From the NCBI GenBank assembly GCA_024180945.1, contig JAKSGN010000033.1:1-64000 (forward strand): a DNA stretch of 64,000 bases, in the 5' to 3' direction. This DNA is from Macrophomina tecta. Lineage: Eukaryota; Ascomycota; Dothideomycetes; Botryosphaeriales; Botryosphaeriaceae. The notes beneath the pieces are model-generated. The model worked only from the letters and a program-made list of their open reading frames with translations. It did no database searches and was not told the origin of the DNA. This document shows positions 53,561 through 64,000 of this stretch, piece by piece. The position numbers and the translations under genes were made by a program. The number at the start of each line of letters is the position of its first letter. Position 1 is the stretch's first letter.

Positions 53561-54436
53561 GGCACGGGGATGAGGCTAGAATAGGAAGATGGTGGAGTAG
53601 GTAGTATTGCGACGTTTGGTTTTATGACTTTTAATCAGCAGCCGCTCTTTGATTAACCAGTACATTTAGCCTGTCGCATTGTGCCTCCCACAAGCCTATA
53701 GCTAGTTGACCAATTCCTGCGAACATTCTTTGTATTTCTTTGGTACTTCAGCCATTCCTCTTTGAATCCATGAATGGCAAAAAAAAAAAAAAAAAAAAAT
53801 GAACACTATACGTTTCGTGGCGTTATACACTTCCGGAAGAATTATAAAGTTTTGTTTGTAATGGGAATCAAGATGTTCCAGGCATCGAGAGGTACAGCCT
53901 GTTTGGGTCCAACACTTCCCAATTGCTGGCTGCATTCTCCGGCTGCCTGACCGGTCAGCCGCAAATGCACTCGAAATACGAGCACCTAAAACAAAGGCCC
54001 TATGCCAGGGTTCCGCAGCAAATGAGTGGTACGAAGGATCTCCTTTGGGAGAAAATGCCTGATTGACCTATCACTGCATGTGGACGAACGCTTGACGTGG
54101 AGTTGGTTCTATTTTCAGGTCACCACAAGCGTGAGCCTCATTGCTGCCTGACTGACATTCTCACAAGCTGGCTCCACTGCGTCGACGTTCAGCAATGAGA
54201 TATTAGCGTGGTGAGGCAAGGCTCATGCAAGAATGCGTTAGCAGCCCCGCGTTACACACAGCCTCGCCCCTATATCCGGAGCGGGGATGCGTGATTTTCA
54301 TCAGCCTTCTGCGAGTGCAATCTTGGTTCCCGCAGTATTTGCCCTCGCCCGCTCCTGTTTTCAAAGCCCTTTTTCGTTTTGCAATCACGCAAGCCTTTGC
54401 AGCAGAATCTGTCAAAGCCGCGACTTAGCTACAATC
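53561..54436. other. Intergenic region with 21-nt poly(A)
   Basis: Contains the A run at 53779-53799. Short frames here (53702-53935, 54203-54428) have no recognisable content. Confidence 0.5.
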
Positions 54437-54829
54437 ATGCAGCGAGGCTCCAACCCAAACAGCAAAGGGAAACAATACACCGACCAAGAAACTAAAGAAT
54501 TTAATCTCGTCGATAACTGGAGCATAGAAGTGCAAAATGAATTTCAAGGCCAGTCAGAGCATCTGTTCAATGACATGCGACGGACAAAAGGGCAGACGTC
54601 ACATGGCAATTATTTCGGCTGTGATCTGCTTCTTCATTCAATGGAGGCAACCGTAACAACGTGGTGGGAATGCTTAGTAAACCAAAATCCCTATATCTCT
54701 GCCACGGACCTCGCACTGGCGGCGCTATAATACAAGCCCGTCCCCGTCAACTCAACTGACATTGCTTCCTTGCTGAGGAGCCACCTGACGCCAGGCTCCG
54801 CTTACCACGTCACCGCCTACGGCTGTTAG
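54437..54829 (+). pseudogene. Hypothetical gene with one internal stop
   Basis: ATG 54437 opens a frame of 97 codons to TAA at 54728-54730. The same frame continues sensibly (YKPVPVNSTDIASLLRSHL ... YHVTAYGC) to TAG at 54827-54829. CAA-to-TAA at the first stop would explain it. 130 residues without the stop; no recognised family, no signal peptide. Could equally be chance. Confidence 0.35.
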
Positions 54830-55068
54830 CCGCGGCCCGACTTCCTAGTGCACTAGAACTCTTAGGTTGATCCCTCCTCGATCGACAGCGGGGGAATGCC
54901 CTACCGCACCAGCACACCTAGAGAGTCGAACCGGCGACCGGGCGGTCGGATATCATATAACTGGTCGAATTGACTGCGCTAGATCAGCCAGTCAGCCGTT
55001 GGCAAAGTGCTCTCCTTCTGCCAAAAGCAATTGGTGCAAAATGTAATAAACGTTTAGTAAAAATAAAA

Positions 55069-57307
55069 CTAAATGATTTTTCTCAGCTTTTTAGAAATAC
55101 AGGACGGCCCTTTTAAGATCAGATTAGTAATCGAGGGATACATCGTGGAAAAGAAGACTTACATTGCCAGACCGAGCGATTAGAAAGTAGATCGGCGACG
55201 ATAACTAAGGGTAAAGTTGACTGTCGATTATAATTGGCCTCTCTTAGTCCTTCCACTTCGGCAAATGAAGCTTCAATCAATTGGTCGAGTTTCTCAGTCG
55301 ATTCCAGTCCCGAGGAAAGTGATGGTTTCATCATGAGATACCAAGTTAAGAGAAGACCTAATCGAGATTATTAGCGGTGTGAATAGTATATAAAGCTGTC
55401 CTAGTACGAATCTTAGGGTTGTGGAAAGGTGGAATGGTACGGGATATACAGCATACCCCCTTCATAACAGGCTATCGTGCATATAGGACTATAATGATGC
55501 GGCGCAATTCGCTGGAGGTAAGATATTCCTAGCCGACAATCCGACTGTAGGGCCTCTGCTGCGCGAATGAGGGCAAAATGTAATTTCGGTGAATGAGCAT
55601 TCCCAGAAAGCCTTGCTTCGTCAGGAAATTCGACCAATCGTTTCATCTCTGTCAAAATCTTGCTTCCGTATAAGTGGTACACTGCCGTATTCAGGTGGAA
55701 CCTAGCGGACAGTAGTAACGGATGCGGTAGATCGTACGTTGTCTGGTCCTGAAGCATGTTATCGAAAATCCGGATTGCCCTTTCGACCTTCTCGACGAAA
55801 TCCGTGTATAGGTCTAGGTGATGTGAGTTTGTGAGCAATTTGAAGGAACAAAGTCGCCACAAAAGCATCGATACAAGCGAAACAAGTCCCAGCTCGCTAA
55901 TGGATGAGGTCGGCTTCTGTCCGGAAAAAATAGTGTTGAGAGCTTGACGGCTGTCGTCCTGCTGCGTATATCCATGCCAGTTTACCTCGTCCTCCTGCCA
56001 GCTAGCCATGTGTGATGGCAGAGGGAATGAAGCATCAAGGAATGGCACGGTGAGGCATTGATGGGTCGATGCTAAGCCTGCACCGATCTCGACGGCACAT
56101 GCGACGCACCTGGGTCATGTTGGATGGTGTGATTCACGCTCGATCATGCGCTGCACTCACCTACTGATGGTCTCTCGGTACACCCAATCTCTGTACGTCA
56201 ATGCGGGACACGCGTCCAATTCTTTGAGAGCATCTTGTGTAAGCTGCATAAAAATGTTAGCATGATACAATACTGACAAGGCGTACGGTACCTTTATAGC
56301 GTACGGAAAAACATTTGCTGACTGTTCTTGCACGTCTACATCCCCACCATATGCTCCAAAACAGCTCATGAGCAGGTATGTTTGCAACATCCACACTTCA
56401 AACTTCCCGTCTTTACTGTAGGACTCGTATTGAGTGACTTGGAACATCACTCGTTCGGCTGCTGCGTGCATTTTTGCAGCGGTGGCGTGCTCGCCAAGGT
56501 ACAACGAACCGCATGCAACGATTTCTATCAGCAAAGGTGCTTATTCATGTTAGTGCTCGGCAGAGAAGATTGGCGCATCCGCAAGGCTGATACGTACAAG
56601 CTACGGAAGCTATGCTGAAGGTGGGTTTGTGTACAATTGGCATATACGGGGCCATATGTTTGAAAAACGCATGCACAGATCGATGAACGGCATGTTTGGA
56701 GGGAAATTGGAAATCCGCTAGCGTCTGGTTAATGTTGTAGAGAACTAAGTTTGCGCGCGCATTCGCGTAATCGGCGTCTTCGGAGGAGGCGAAGTCCTGG
56801 TGGGAGAAATGTGTCTGATCGCAGCTGAGTGCATTGCCCGTCAAGGCATTCACGGGAGATTGTAAGGGCTGTGTAGCGGTCGTGTAATCGAAGCCAGCAG
56901 TCTCGCCAAATGGGGTGGCCGCAAAGTTGAATAAATCCAATTCAACTGCGTAATCAAGAGCAGCGTTGTCCAATCCCACCGGCTGCAGATCGGGTTGTGG
57001 TGGCGGATGGCCTTGGCTCGATCCATCGGAATCGTCGGGGAAGGAAGCCCGGGGCATGAGGGTGACTTGCATCGCATCGCGGTGGAAATTTTTCTTGTGC
57101 CTCACAATCACGTCCTTACGTGACGAGGCAACCGGGCAAAACTGACAAACGTACGGCTTCTCGGCACGATCTGGAGAGAAGGCTGCATCAGATCTCAGCC
57201 CCCATAGAGGTAGCGGGTTGCAACTCACGCGTCTTTTGGTGGCGACGGAGGTGTGCAATCCGGCCGAAAGTAGCCTTGCACTGGGAACAAGCGAAGGAAC
57301 CCGACAT
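55069..57307 (-). CDS. C2H2 zinc-finger transcription factor with fungal-specific domain
   Basis: Seven exons, complement of 55069-55109, 55163-55357, 55457-56109, 56161-56243, 56292-56539, 56598-57170 and 57229-57307; 1872 nt, 623 residues. All introns are GT-AG, 48-99 bp, several with CTAAC or CTAAT branch points, and every junction keeps frame. Two C2H2 fingers at the N-terminus (FACSQCKATFGRIAHLRRHQ and YVCQFCPVASSRKDVIVRHK) with a TGEKP-like linker (HRAEKPY). A fungal-specific transcription factor middle domain follows (HMAPYMPIVHKPTFSIAS, SCFGAYGGD, YRDWVYRETISR), and the C-terminus ends VWQWPS. Nuclear DNA-binding regulator; adjacency suggests it controls the hydrolase/FMO/SDR group. 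Retention of single introns leaves several shorter frames. I see no lesion. Confidence 0.88.
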
Positions 57308-57904
57308 CAGGCACTGTGGGGAGTTATACGCGAATAGCAGGAGGGGGAGAGCAGACTGCTATCCAACGAGAGCTTTGGCCAGAAACATGACAGTCTAGCT
57401 TCAGACGCTCTTGAGAGAACAGGAGAGAAGAGGGAGAGGGAGAGGAGAAGGCGAGGGGGTGGAACTTGCAATCCATTAGCGCACCTGGGGCTCCGGGGCA
57501 ATCGGAAGGCTCCAATTGGTGCGCGGCGTCTGCGGGGTAACTCTGGGGGCACCGGGGATGCCGGGGGCTGCGACGCGCGGGCACAGAGGACAGCGCCCGC
57601 GGGCTAACCTGTTTCAGTCAACAGCGGGCTGCGCGGACAGAGCGCGGCATGGCCAAGGCCGCTCACGATTCCGATATCCAGTGCTGGCATAGTATGACCA
57701 TCGCATTCGCTGAAGGGATGACGGCCAACAAGATGAAAGTTATGGATACAGGATCAGTTGCTTCTCATAACCACCGAAGTGGCAGCTACACTCGAATGTG
57801 ATGCCCATACGACCGTCGGCACCCAATGAGCGCGAACTACATGGTCAGCTATAGCCCCAGCTTCAACAGTTGAGCGTGCCTAATGGCTCCGGCATGTAGA
57901 CGGG
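57308..57904. other. Promoter region of the transcription factor
   Basis: Between the transcription factor start and the 3' end of the hydrolase, both on -. Pyrimidine-rich on the - strand (complement of 57408-57460). No gene. Confidence 0.5.
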
Positions 57905-58855
57905 TTATCCTCTCCGAACTGCCTCCATCCATTCCACCAACCTCTTGCCCCAGGCTTCTTCTCGTTCAATGCCTGTGCCAAGCGCCGTGTAGGGGCTGAT
58001 GTGGTTGTGGCCCTCATGCTCCGTAATTGCTAATTCGTGCGCACCCGTCCGAGGCCGTGCTTCGTTCCATGCCTTGACAAAGCGCCTTGCCGGCTCCTTG
58101 ATCTCATCGGGGTCTAGTTCAAACATGATTACATTGAACTGCACCTTCCCTCGCACCAACAGCTCCCAGGTCGAGTTATCCGCTGAAGTCATCAGCCCAT
58201 ACGGACTCTTCCCTTCCACGTCGTCGCCAAAATATGCCTTGTTCACCGGCTGACGCGATGGCCCAGCTTTCGTGAAATCAAATGGCGCGGACTGCAGTAC
58301 CACGCCTCGCAACCGCACGTCGTTACCGGTCGTGACCCTTTCGAGCGTTGTGGCGAAGGCGTTGTGGAACAGAAATGTAGACCAGTGAACGGCGCCAGCT
58401 GAATTGCCCAGCCCAAATAGGTCTCTTTTCTGCCCGGCGAAATGCTTGGTGATCCATTCCAATGCCAGTGCTACGTCCTCGCCTCCTGATGGAAATACAG
58501 CGCCGTGTCTGAACACCAGCCGGTAGTTCATAAAGATGCCGGTGATCCCGTGTGACGCGAGGAAGTGGCCGACATTGGTGTAAACTAGGTCCCCAGGGAT
58601 GGCGGACAGATTCTTGTCGCCCATCACGAAGCCACCCCCATGGACCCAAAGAACGATCGGGCCTGTGTCTGAGCCATCTTCTGGCGTGTATAGGTCAAGG
58701 GTTTGGCGTTCATGTGGGCCGTACGAATACGTCTGTCGAGTTTTAGCCGTTAATCCTATCTTGGATGCGTTTGCTTCGAGTAATTTCGTGTAGATCTCGA
58801 AAGTTGGTATGACCGAATCCTGAACTGTGGCGGAAATTTTAGGTAGTTGATCCAT
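57905..58855 (-). CDS. Alpha/beta-hydrolase (HSL/carboxylesterase type)
   Basis: Single exon, 316 residues from ATG 58855 (in-frame codons upstream lack an ATG). Oxyanion-hole HGGGF (72-76), nucleophile in GNSAG (Ser152), probable acid in ELDPDE (about Asp248) and histidine in GHNHISP (283-285), which is the order of hormone-sensitive-lipase-like esterases. No signal peptide, so probably cytosolic. It would cleave an ester or lactone, and could act on a product of the nearby monooxygenases, though the substrate is unknown. Head-to-head with the FMO gene across a 583-bp intergenic region. Confidence 0.9.
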   Translation of the reverse strand: MDQLPKISATVQDSVIPTFEIYTKLLEANASKIGLTAKTRQTYSYGPHERQTLDLYTPEDGSDTGPIVLWVHGGGFVMGDKNLSAIPGDLVYTNVGHFLASHGITGIFMNYRLVFRHGAVFPSGGEDVALALEWITKHFAGQKRDLFGLGNSAGAVHWSTFLFHNAFATTLERVTTGNDVRLRGVVLQSAPFDFTKAGPSRQPVNKAYFGDDVEGKSPYGLMTSADNSTWELLVRGKVQFNVIMFELDPDEIKEPARRFVKAWNEARPRTGAHELAITEHEGHNHISPYTALGTGIEREEAWGKRLVEWMEAVRRG

Positions 58856-59438
58856 GCTGATTCTCGCCAAACGGCTGTTCGGGATGTGGAGGGGGCAGCT
58901 GACGAGTTGCGGGAACGCGTGAGTTTACTACTTCACCATCATGAATCTCAGCTTATATCAATATTTCACGATCAAGGGTCGGGGAAAGCGTGTGTCATTA
59001 TGGACACCGCTAAGGAGTAAGTGTGTGAAAGAGTTGGTGAGAGCGTTGGTGCGGAGACGCTGCCCACTCGGCTGAGGCGTCGACCCATCCAGCCGAGACT
59101 TTGACCCATCCAGCCAAGACTTTGGACCCATCCAGCCAAGACATCGACCCACCCGGTCCGACCATACGCCTGCGGATGCTCCTCCTGCCATACTAATTGC
59201 GGAGGAGAATCCGATGCTTACCACCGCATCACACCGGACATCCTCTCCCGCCGTCTTCATCTGCGGCTAGTAGACCCATCCTACGGGCAATTTTACCCAT
59301 CCCATCGTATACTGTACTATGTAGAGCCGAAAACACGATCTTTCTCTTCGCGCGTTAAGAACATTGCTTCAAGCCAACTCTTTGTGTCTTGTCTTCGGAA
59401 AAACAGCAGAGTTTACAGATTCGTTGCATGGTGCCATC
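58856..59438. promoter_or_regulatory. Divergent promoter, hydrolase/FMO
   Basis: 583 bp between two ATGs facing away from each other. It contains the ACCCATCC direct repeats described separately. A minus-strand frame across it (58958-59260) is an artefact of those repeats. Confidence 0.6.
59082..59163. repeat. ~21-bp direct repeats in the divergent promoter
   Basis: GACCCATCCAGCCRAGAC starts at 59082, 59103 and 59125, with a diverged fourth copy (GACCCACCCGGTCCGACC) at 59146; spacing 21, 22 and 21 bp, i.e. two helical turns. Two further ACCCATCC-like words occur near 59273 and 59295. Good candidates for regulator binding sites. Confidence 0.75.
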
Positions 59439-61475
59439 ATGCCTCCAACAACCCCCTTTCCTCTGGCCAACTTGCCCGCAGACCTGTTCACAGCGCCAAT
59501 ACCCGACCCCGTCGATCACGCACAAATAGCTAAGAATAGCTTAACTAGGCTCGTTGAGAACGATCTTTCTGTCGTTGCGACTGCCCATGCGCACTGGCGC
59601 GATATGCTCGCCTTGAGTTCAACATTACGGACGTTCAATAGCAGCGCCGCATTCAAGACCGCCTGGAAAGACCTTACAAGCCTGCACAAGCCAGGGAACT
59701 TCGATTTTAAAGAAAGGAGCTCGAGTGTCGTGAGAATTGGGCCAATAGCGATGATCACTGCTGAATTTTACTTTGTGAACGGCCTCGAGCCCAGCGGCCG
59801 TTGCCATGGTTATTTGAAGATCGCACCTGAAATCCCAGAGGGTGCTCAAGAGAATGGAACTCGGGCGTTTGAGTACAAGATTTTCTCTCTTAGTACGATT
59901 TTGGAGAGCGTTGACGGTTACGGCGATCCGGACGTGTTTCCATCGCACATCTCCACTGGCCCAACGCCGAGAGTGAACGGGACATCGAACGGAACGCTCC
60001 GAGGGCTCTCGCAATCTCAACACAGCAGTGCTAATACCAACGATGCTCCGAATGGTGGTAGCTTTGACGCCTTGGTCGTCGGGCTTGGGCCTTCGGGCCT
60101 ATCTACTATCGCGAGGCTCACGGCTCTTGGTCTCAATGCCATTGCATGCGACAAGATTCCCGAGCTTGGATTGAACTGGACGGAGCGATACAACTCTTTG
60201 AAGTTGCATACTCCCAAGATGCAGAGTAAGCGGAAGAAGGAAAGATTGTTAAAGTCGAAACATATACTAATGGCCGTCAGACTCGTTGCCATTCAATTTC
60301 AAGCCACCAAAGGATGCTCCGTACTATCTTACAGCGAACGACCTTAAACGGTATTATCAAAGCTTCGTCGAAGAGTACAAGTTGAACGATAGGTTGTGGC
60401 TTTTGACGTCCGTCAAGCACGCGTCTTACGACAAATCAACAAGCTCCTGGACTGTCATTTTAACCCAGTCTGGTCAAGAGCGAGTTGTATCAACACGCCA
60501 CCTCGTGTTTTGCCTGGGCATGACAGGCCGAACACCAAAGCAACCATCGCTCCCTGGTCGCGATAAATATCCTGGAACCGTCATCCATGCTGTCGATTAC
60601 GTAAACTCGCACAATTGGGCCGGCAAGAGAGGTATCGTAATCGGGACAGCAAACACGGGGCATGACATCGCGGAAGACATGGTCAACGCTGGCATGCACG
60701 TCACCATGGTACAACGATCAAGAACGCCTGTTCTCAATGTCCCAAAGCTTCACCTTCACAAAGTATACCACGAACACGTCGATGTGACGGACACTGACAA
60801 ACTGTTTCACACCGGGCCCCTGGCGATTGACCGGGTTATCGTGAAGGCTATCTTTCGCGAACTGCTAATGCAAGAAAAAGAAAGATTGGACAAGCTCGAG
60901 GCAAGGGGCTTTAGGGTTGACCGTGAAGCCGATCTTATTCAAATTCTTTACGAGCGTGCCGGGCGACATTACATGGACGTTGGGGTTTCCCAGATGATCA
61001 TTGACGGAAAGGAAAGTTGGTTCGAGTCAAAGCTAGTGTTGCGGTGCCTCTGCTAATACCTGGCCAGATCGAGATGAAATCAGGAAGTGCTCTTACAGAG
61101 TTCACATCGATAGGTCTCAAGTTCGCAGACGGCACTGAAATACCAGCCGATGTCATTGTATTCGCAACCGGCTATGCAACCGACATGAAACAATCCGCTT
61201 CTCAACTACTTGATCCGGAAGTGGCCGAGAAATTGGATGAGTCCTGGCTTTTGGATGAAGAGGGAAATCCGAGAGGTTCTTGGAAACCTATTGGACGTAA
61301 GTCTGCTCTCTTCGAGGCCTCTAAAGGTGAGAAGATACTAACAAGCTTAGACCCCAACGTCTGGTTTTGCCCTGGGGACATCTCGCATTCGCGTTTCTTC
61401 TCGCGTTTCATTGCCCTGCAGATTAAGGCCGAAGTGGAAGGGAAACCATTTATTCCGTATACACGCAAGTTTTAA
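59439..61475 (+). CDS. Flavin-containing monooxygenase (YUCCA/FMO-like), possibly splice-damaged
   Basis: Exons 59439-60225, 60281-61011 and 61068-61475; 641 residues if all join. Intron 1 is 55 bp, GTAAGC with TACTAATG branch and GTCAG. An N-terminal domain of about 170 residues resembles the SnoaL-like part of this fungal FMO class. FAD site VVGLGPSGLSTIARL, FMO motif YPGTVIHAVDY, NADPH site VIGTANTGHDIAEDM and FATGY in exon 3. Intron 2 has a good branch and acceptor (TGCTAATACCTGGCCAG), but the donor expected after GGAAAG reads GAAAGT instead of GTAAGT. With no GT-AG pair that keeps frame, the unspliced message ends at 61054-61056 after 520 residues, before FATGY. Start at 59439 chosen over 59364 by context. 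Likely oxygenates a small nucleophilic or carbonyl substrate. Confidence 0.8.
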
Positions 61476-62011
61476 GCATGGCCGCACGGAGAGTTTTATG
61501 CATAGGGTTAAATGATGATATGGCCTAGCAAAAACGAGCTAATTTGCCTGCGCTTCCCTAGTTGTGCAGAACACAGTATGTAGGCTTGGATGGACTTAGT
61601 TATGAAAGACATGCTCTCAAACCACTGGTACACCGATATAGGAATCCACTTCCCTCACGTTTCATTTGCAATACCGCCAACAATGTGTGACATAAGCCAC
61701 GAACGCGTCTAATGGACCATCGTTAGCGCAGACTCCGATGCAGCGGCAAAGGAGCTAAGGGTGGCTAACACGCCAGAGGATTGCTGGATTTGGTTTAGTG
61801 CATGCATCTGCAAGTTGCATTCATTTGCGAATATGCACGCTGGGTGGGTTCTGGTGGGTGGCACTCACACGACGGGCGCTGTGGGGGTAAAACGTCTGGG
61901 GATGACGCGGCCGTGTCTCAGACCGTCCTGCCAAGGCTTCCCGTCATTTTGATAAAACCCTGCCCACCTATGCCGTATCTTTTGATCTTCGAATTGAAGA
62001 ATCTTACCACA
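61476..62011. other. Intergenic region, SDR promoter
   Basis: Between the FMO stop and the SDR start on the same strand. A frame open upstream of the SDR ATG (61802-62011) has no recognisable content and is probably 5' leader. Confidence 0.5.
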
Positions 62012-63061
62012 ATGTCTGGCAGTATTACTGGCTTCCTCCGCTCCCAGGTGCTCCTCCGACTCCCAGAGCCTACCGGTTCGTACGCTGGGAAGACGATCAT
62101 TGTTACTGGATCGAATGTTGGGCTCGGAAAAGAAGCAGCGCGACATTTTACACGACTCGGTGCCTCCACGGTGATCCTCGCTGTGCGATCCCTCGACAAG
62201 GGAAATGCAGCAAAAGCAGACATTGAAAATTCGTTGGGCGTTAGCAACATCATAAGAGTATGGAAACTCGATATGGCAAGCTACCGATCAGTTCTGGATT
62301 TTGCAACCAAAGTCGAGAATCAACTCTCCCGTGTGCATGTTGCTTTACTCAACGCGGGGGTTGCAAGAGGCAAGTACGAAATCTTTGAAGATCACGAGGC
62401 CACGATTACTGTGAATGTAGTTTCTACATTTCTACTCGCGCTCTCGTTGTTGCCAAAGTTGGAGGCATCTGGAGAACAGTTCCAGATCCGGCCGAATCTC
62501 ACCATAGTGGCATCTGGGGTTCATTTCTTCGCCAAATTCGAGGAGAGGAAGGCGCCTGAAGGGGGCATTTTCGAGCGCCTGAAGCAAGAACTCAAACCCT
62601 CGGAAATGGAGGAACGGTATCAGGTCTCAAAACTCCTTGACATATTGTGCACGCGAGCCTTGTGCGAACGCAAACCTACCTCCCAAACTCCCGTAACGGT
62701 AAACTGCGTCTGTCCCGGGCTCTGCAAGTCGTGAGTCTCTTTCCTCGCATTGCTACTTTGTCGCTGCCACTAACTCTGGCACTACAGTCAGCTCTCTCGC
62801 GAGGCCGGCTGGGGGATTGTAATCCAACAAGCTCTCTTCGCACGCAGTACCGAATATGGTAGCCGCACGCTTGTTCATGCTGCGAGCCAAGGCCCAGAAA
62901 CCCATGGTAAATTCATGGCAGATTGCCGCGTATCGGATCCTTCGCCATTTGTGTTGAGCGACGAGGGTTACGCAGTGCAGAATCGTGTATGGGGAGAGTT
63001 AAGCGTCATATTAGAGCGCATTAGGCCTGGAATTTTGGAGAACTTGGGAATCTCCCGGTAG
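62012..63061 (+). CDS. Short-chain dehydrogenase/reductase
   Basis: Exons 62012-62730 and 62788-63061 across a 57-bp intron (GTGAGT, CACTAAC branch, CTACAG); 330 residues. Cofactor motif TGSNVGLG (TGxxxGxG), LLNAGVA (NNAG equivalent), serine in VASGVHF and catalytic YQVSK (YxxxK), in classical SDR order and spacing. The length and the TxxxGxG at the N-terminus are like fungal retinol-dehydrogenase/WW-domain-oxidoreductase-type SDRs. NAD(P)-dependent alcohol/ketone interconversion. It lies about 0.5 kb downstream of the FMO on the same strand and probably belongs to the same pathway. The start at 62012 (ACAATG) is preferred to the upstream ATG. Confidence 0.9.
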
Positions 63062-64000
63062 ACGGAGATGTATTATATTTCATCTTGAATTACTGTAACG
63101 GAGCTGTGGGGTTCCCACTCTATCCTTTGTTAACATCCACTACTGCAATGCGGTGTCGTAAGAGTATACAGCTTTCAGCGCGCATTGAAGTAAAGGGAAA
63201 TATTGTTCTTTATCTTGTATATATAAGCCTCCCGTGTTCTTCTAGCGTCAGTATTAAACGTTAACTTATTATCTAAGACCATATAAATATTATTAATAAG
63301 AGCACCCACAGTAAGATTCTTACTAAGGATAAAAGAACTATATAGCCCTCTAAGGCCCTCGCGTCGAAACGGCTTATACGATAATTACGGCTCAAACTGA
63401 TCCTGTATAATGTCTTTATTAGTAGCGCAGATGTAACGCTCCTTATTAAACGTCTAACTAGACCGTATATTGCTCTCAGTCTAGAAGTCTTTAAACGTGC
63501 GAAGCTTATTACTAACTTGCTTTTTTATTAACCTTTAGATAAGGCATTAGTTTCTGCACCGCGTGAATTATAAGATTCTAGCTAGCCTTCTTGAACCCTC
63601 CGTCAGCATCGAGGTCTTACTTACGAGCCTCTATAAGAGCCTCCAGCATAGCTAGTATAACATGATCTGACCAAGGAAAGCACTTAGAGTAAGTTCGCTT
63701 ATGGCTAGCAGTCGCTGTACGGCTTCTTGTAAAAGAGCTGGAGGCTGTAGGAGTCGCTTTCCAGCGACTCCCTGGCGTCGTAGAAGAGGTATCACGGTCT
63801 CTTGTATGAGGGTTTCGGAGCAGCAGAGGCTTAACACCATGAATATTTTTCTTCCGTCAAGGCCGTTGACGGCAGAATACAATATATAGTAACCAAACAG
63901 TCAGCCATTTTGTTTCGCTTAAGCAATTCACAGCTAAGCGCCGAAAGGATCGTCCAACGAAAGCGACCAAGCGCACTCTGAACCTACTTGAGTAATGTTT
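63062..64000. other. Intergenic end of window
   Basis: Contains the SDR 3' flank and, from about 63245 to 63660, an AT-rich stretch poor in CpA/TpG that looks like another RIPed repeat fragment. Short frames near 63652-63889 lie on both strands over the same bases and are not called. Confidence 0.45.

Noticed and set aside
54935..55010. tRNA- or SINE-like A box (TAGCGCAGTC) and B box (GGTTCGACTC) on the minus strand
   Set aside because: Boxes are 39 bp apart, but the T-arm does not pair (GCCGG against CTCTA) and no acceptor or anticodon stem can be formed. No tRNA is called; a decayed tRNA-derived SINE remains possible.
43221..63061. Calling the right half a complete secondary-metabolite biosynthetic cluster
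   Set aside because: No PKS, NRPS, terpene synthase or prenyltransferase is present within the window, and two of the tailoring genes are damaged.

Overview
The window is the subtelomeric end of a chromosome from a filamentous ascomycete (Pezizomycotina). Evidence: spliceosomal introns of 48-99 bp with CTAAC/CTRAY branch points, internal CCCTAA telomere-type motifs, LTR retrotransposons and a Fot1/pogo-like transposon, fungal transcription-factor and monooxygenase families, and pervasive RIP-type decay (loss of CpA/TpG, TGG and CAG codons turned into TAG, CpG retained). I cannot name the genus. The CCCTAA motifs read outward at the left edge, so the telomere probably lies just left of base 1.

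Layout. 1-2615: subtelomeric satellite made of five higher-order units, each with a core of about 350 bp (carrying one telomere-like motif) plus 3-6 copies of a 47-bp palindromic minisatellite. 2616-42763: a roughly 40-kb AT-rich island of nested, RIP-degraded Ty3/gypsy and Ty1/copia remains, with a RIP-mutated fragment of a Baeyer-Villiger monooxygenase at 7811-8685. Three insertions in it are much fresher: an un-RIPed solo LTR (12087-12522), an 8.1-kb Ty3 chromodomain retrotransposon with apparently identical LTRs and a GAATA target duplication (28867-36973), and a Fot1-like transposon (40082-41934) whose transposase frame is spoiled only by five amber codons. 42764-64000: ordinary gene space.

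The most unusual content is in the retrotransposons. The fresh Ty3 element carries, antisense to its own pol 3' end and next to the 3' LTR, a spliced gene (29711-30449, +) for a 229-residue protein with a six-cysteine cluster, a coiled coil, basic patches and an acidic/aromatic tail. A RIPed relic beside another LTR (41937-42142, -) preserves the same cluster with cysteines changed to tyrosine at the same spacing and an intron donor at the equivalent place. A third, different Ty3 element (10469-18078) carries an unrelated-looking spliced antisense gene in the same slot (about 16560-17305, -). Antisense accessory genes next to the 3' LTR therefore recur across Ty3 families here.

Gene space: a Baeyer-Villiger monooxygenase (43221-45104, -); a broken FAD monooxygenase (46766-47649, -) divergent from a DHA2-type MFS exporter (48047-49857, +); debris (49937-50718); a small secreted cysteine-rich protein (51953-52186, +); more debris (52671-54829); then a compact group of a C2H2/fungal-domain transcription factor (55069-57307, -), an alpha/beta-hydrolase (57905-58855, -), a flavin monooxygenase (59439-61475, +) and a short-chain dehydrogenase (62012-63061, +). 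Monooxygenation, ester hydrolysis, alcohol/ketone redox and export form a plausible small-molecule tailoring or detoxification set with a local regulator. No polyketide synthase, NRPS or terpene synthase is in the window, so a complete biosynthetic cluster cannot be claimed. The hydrolase/FMO divergent promoter holds a conspicuous ~21-bp direct repeat, and the FMO may be broken by a GT-to-GA splice donor change.
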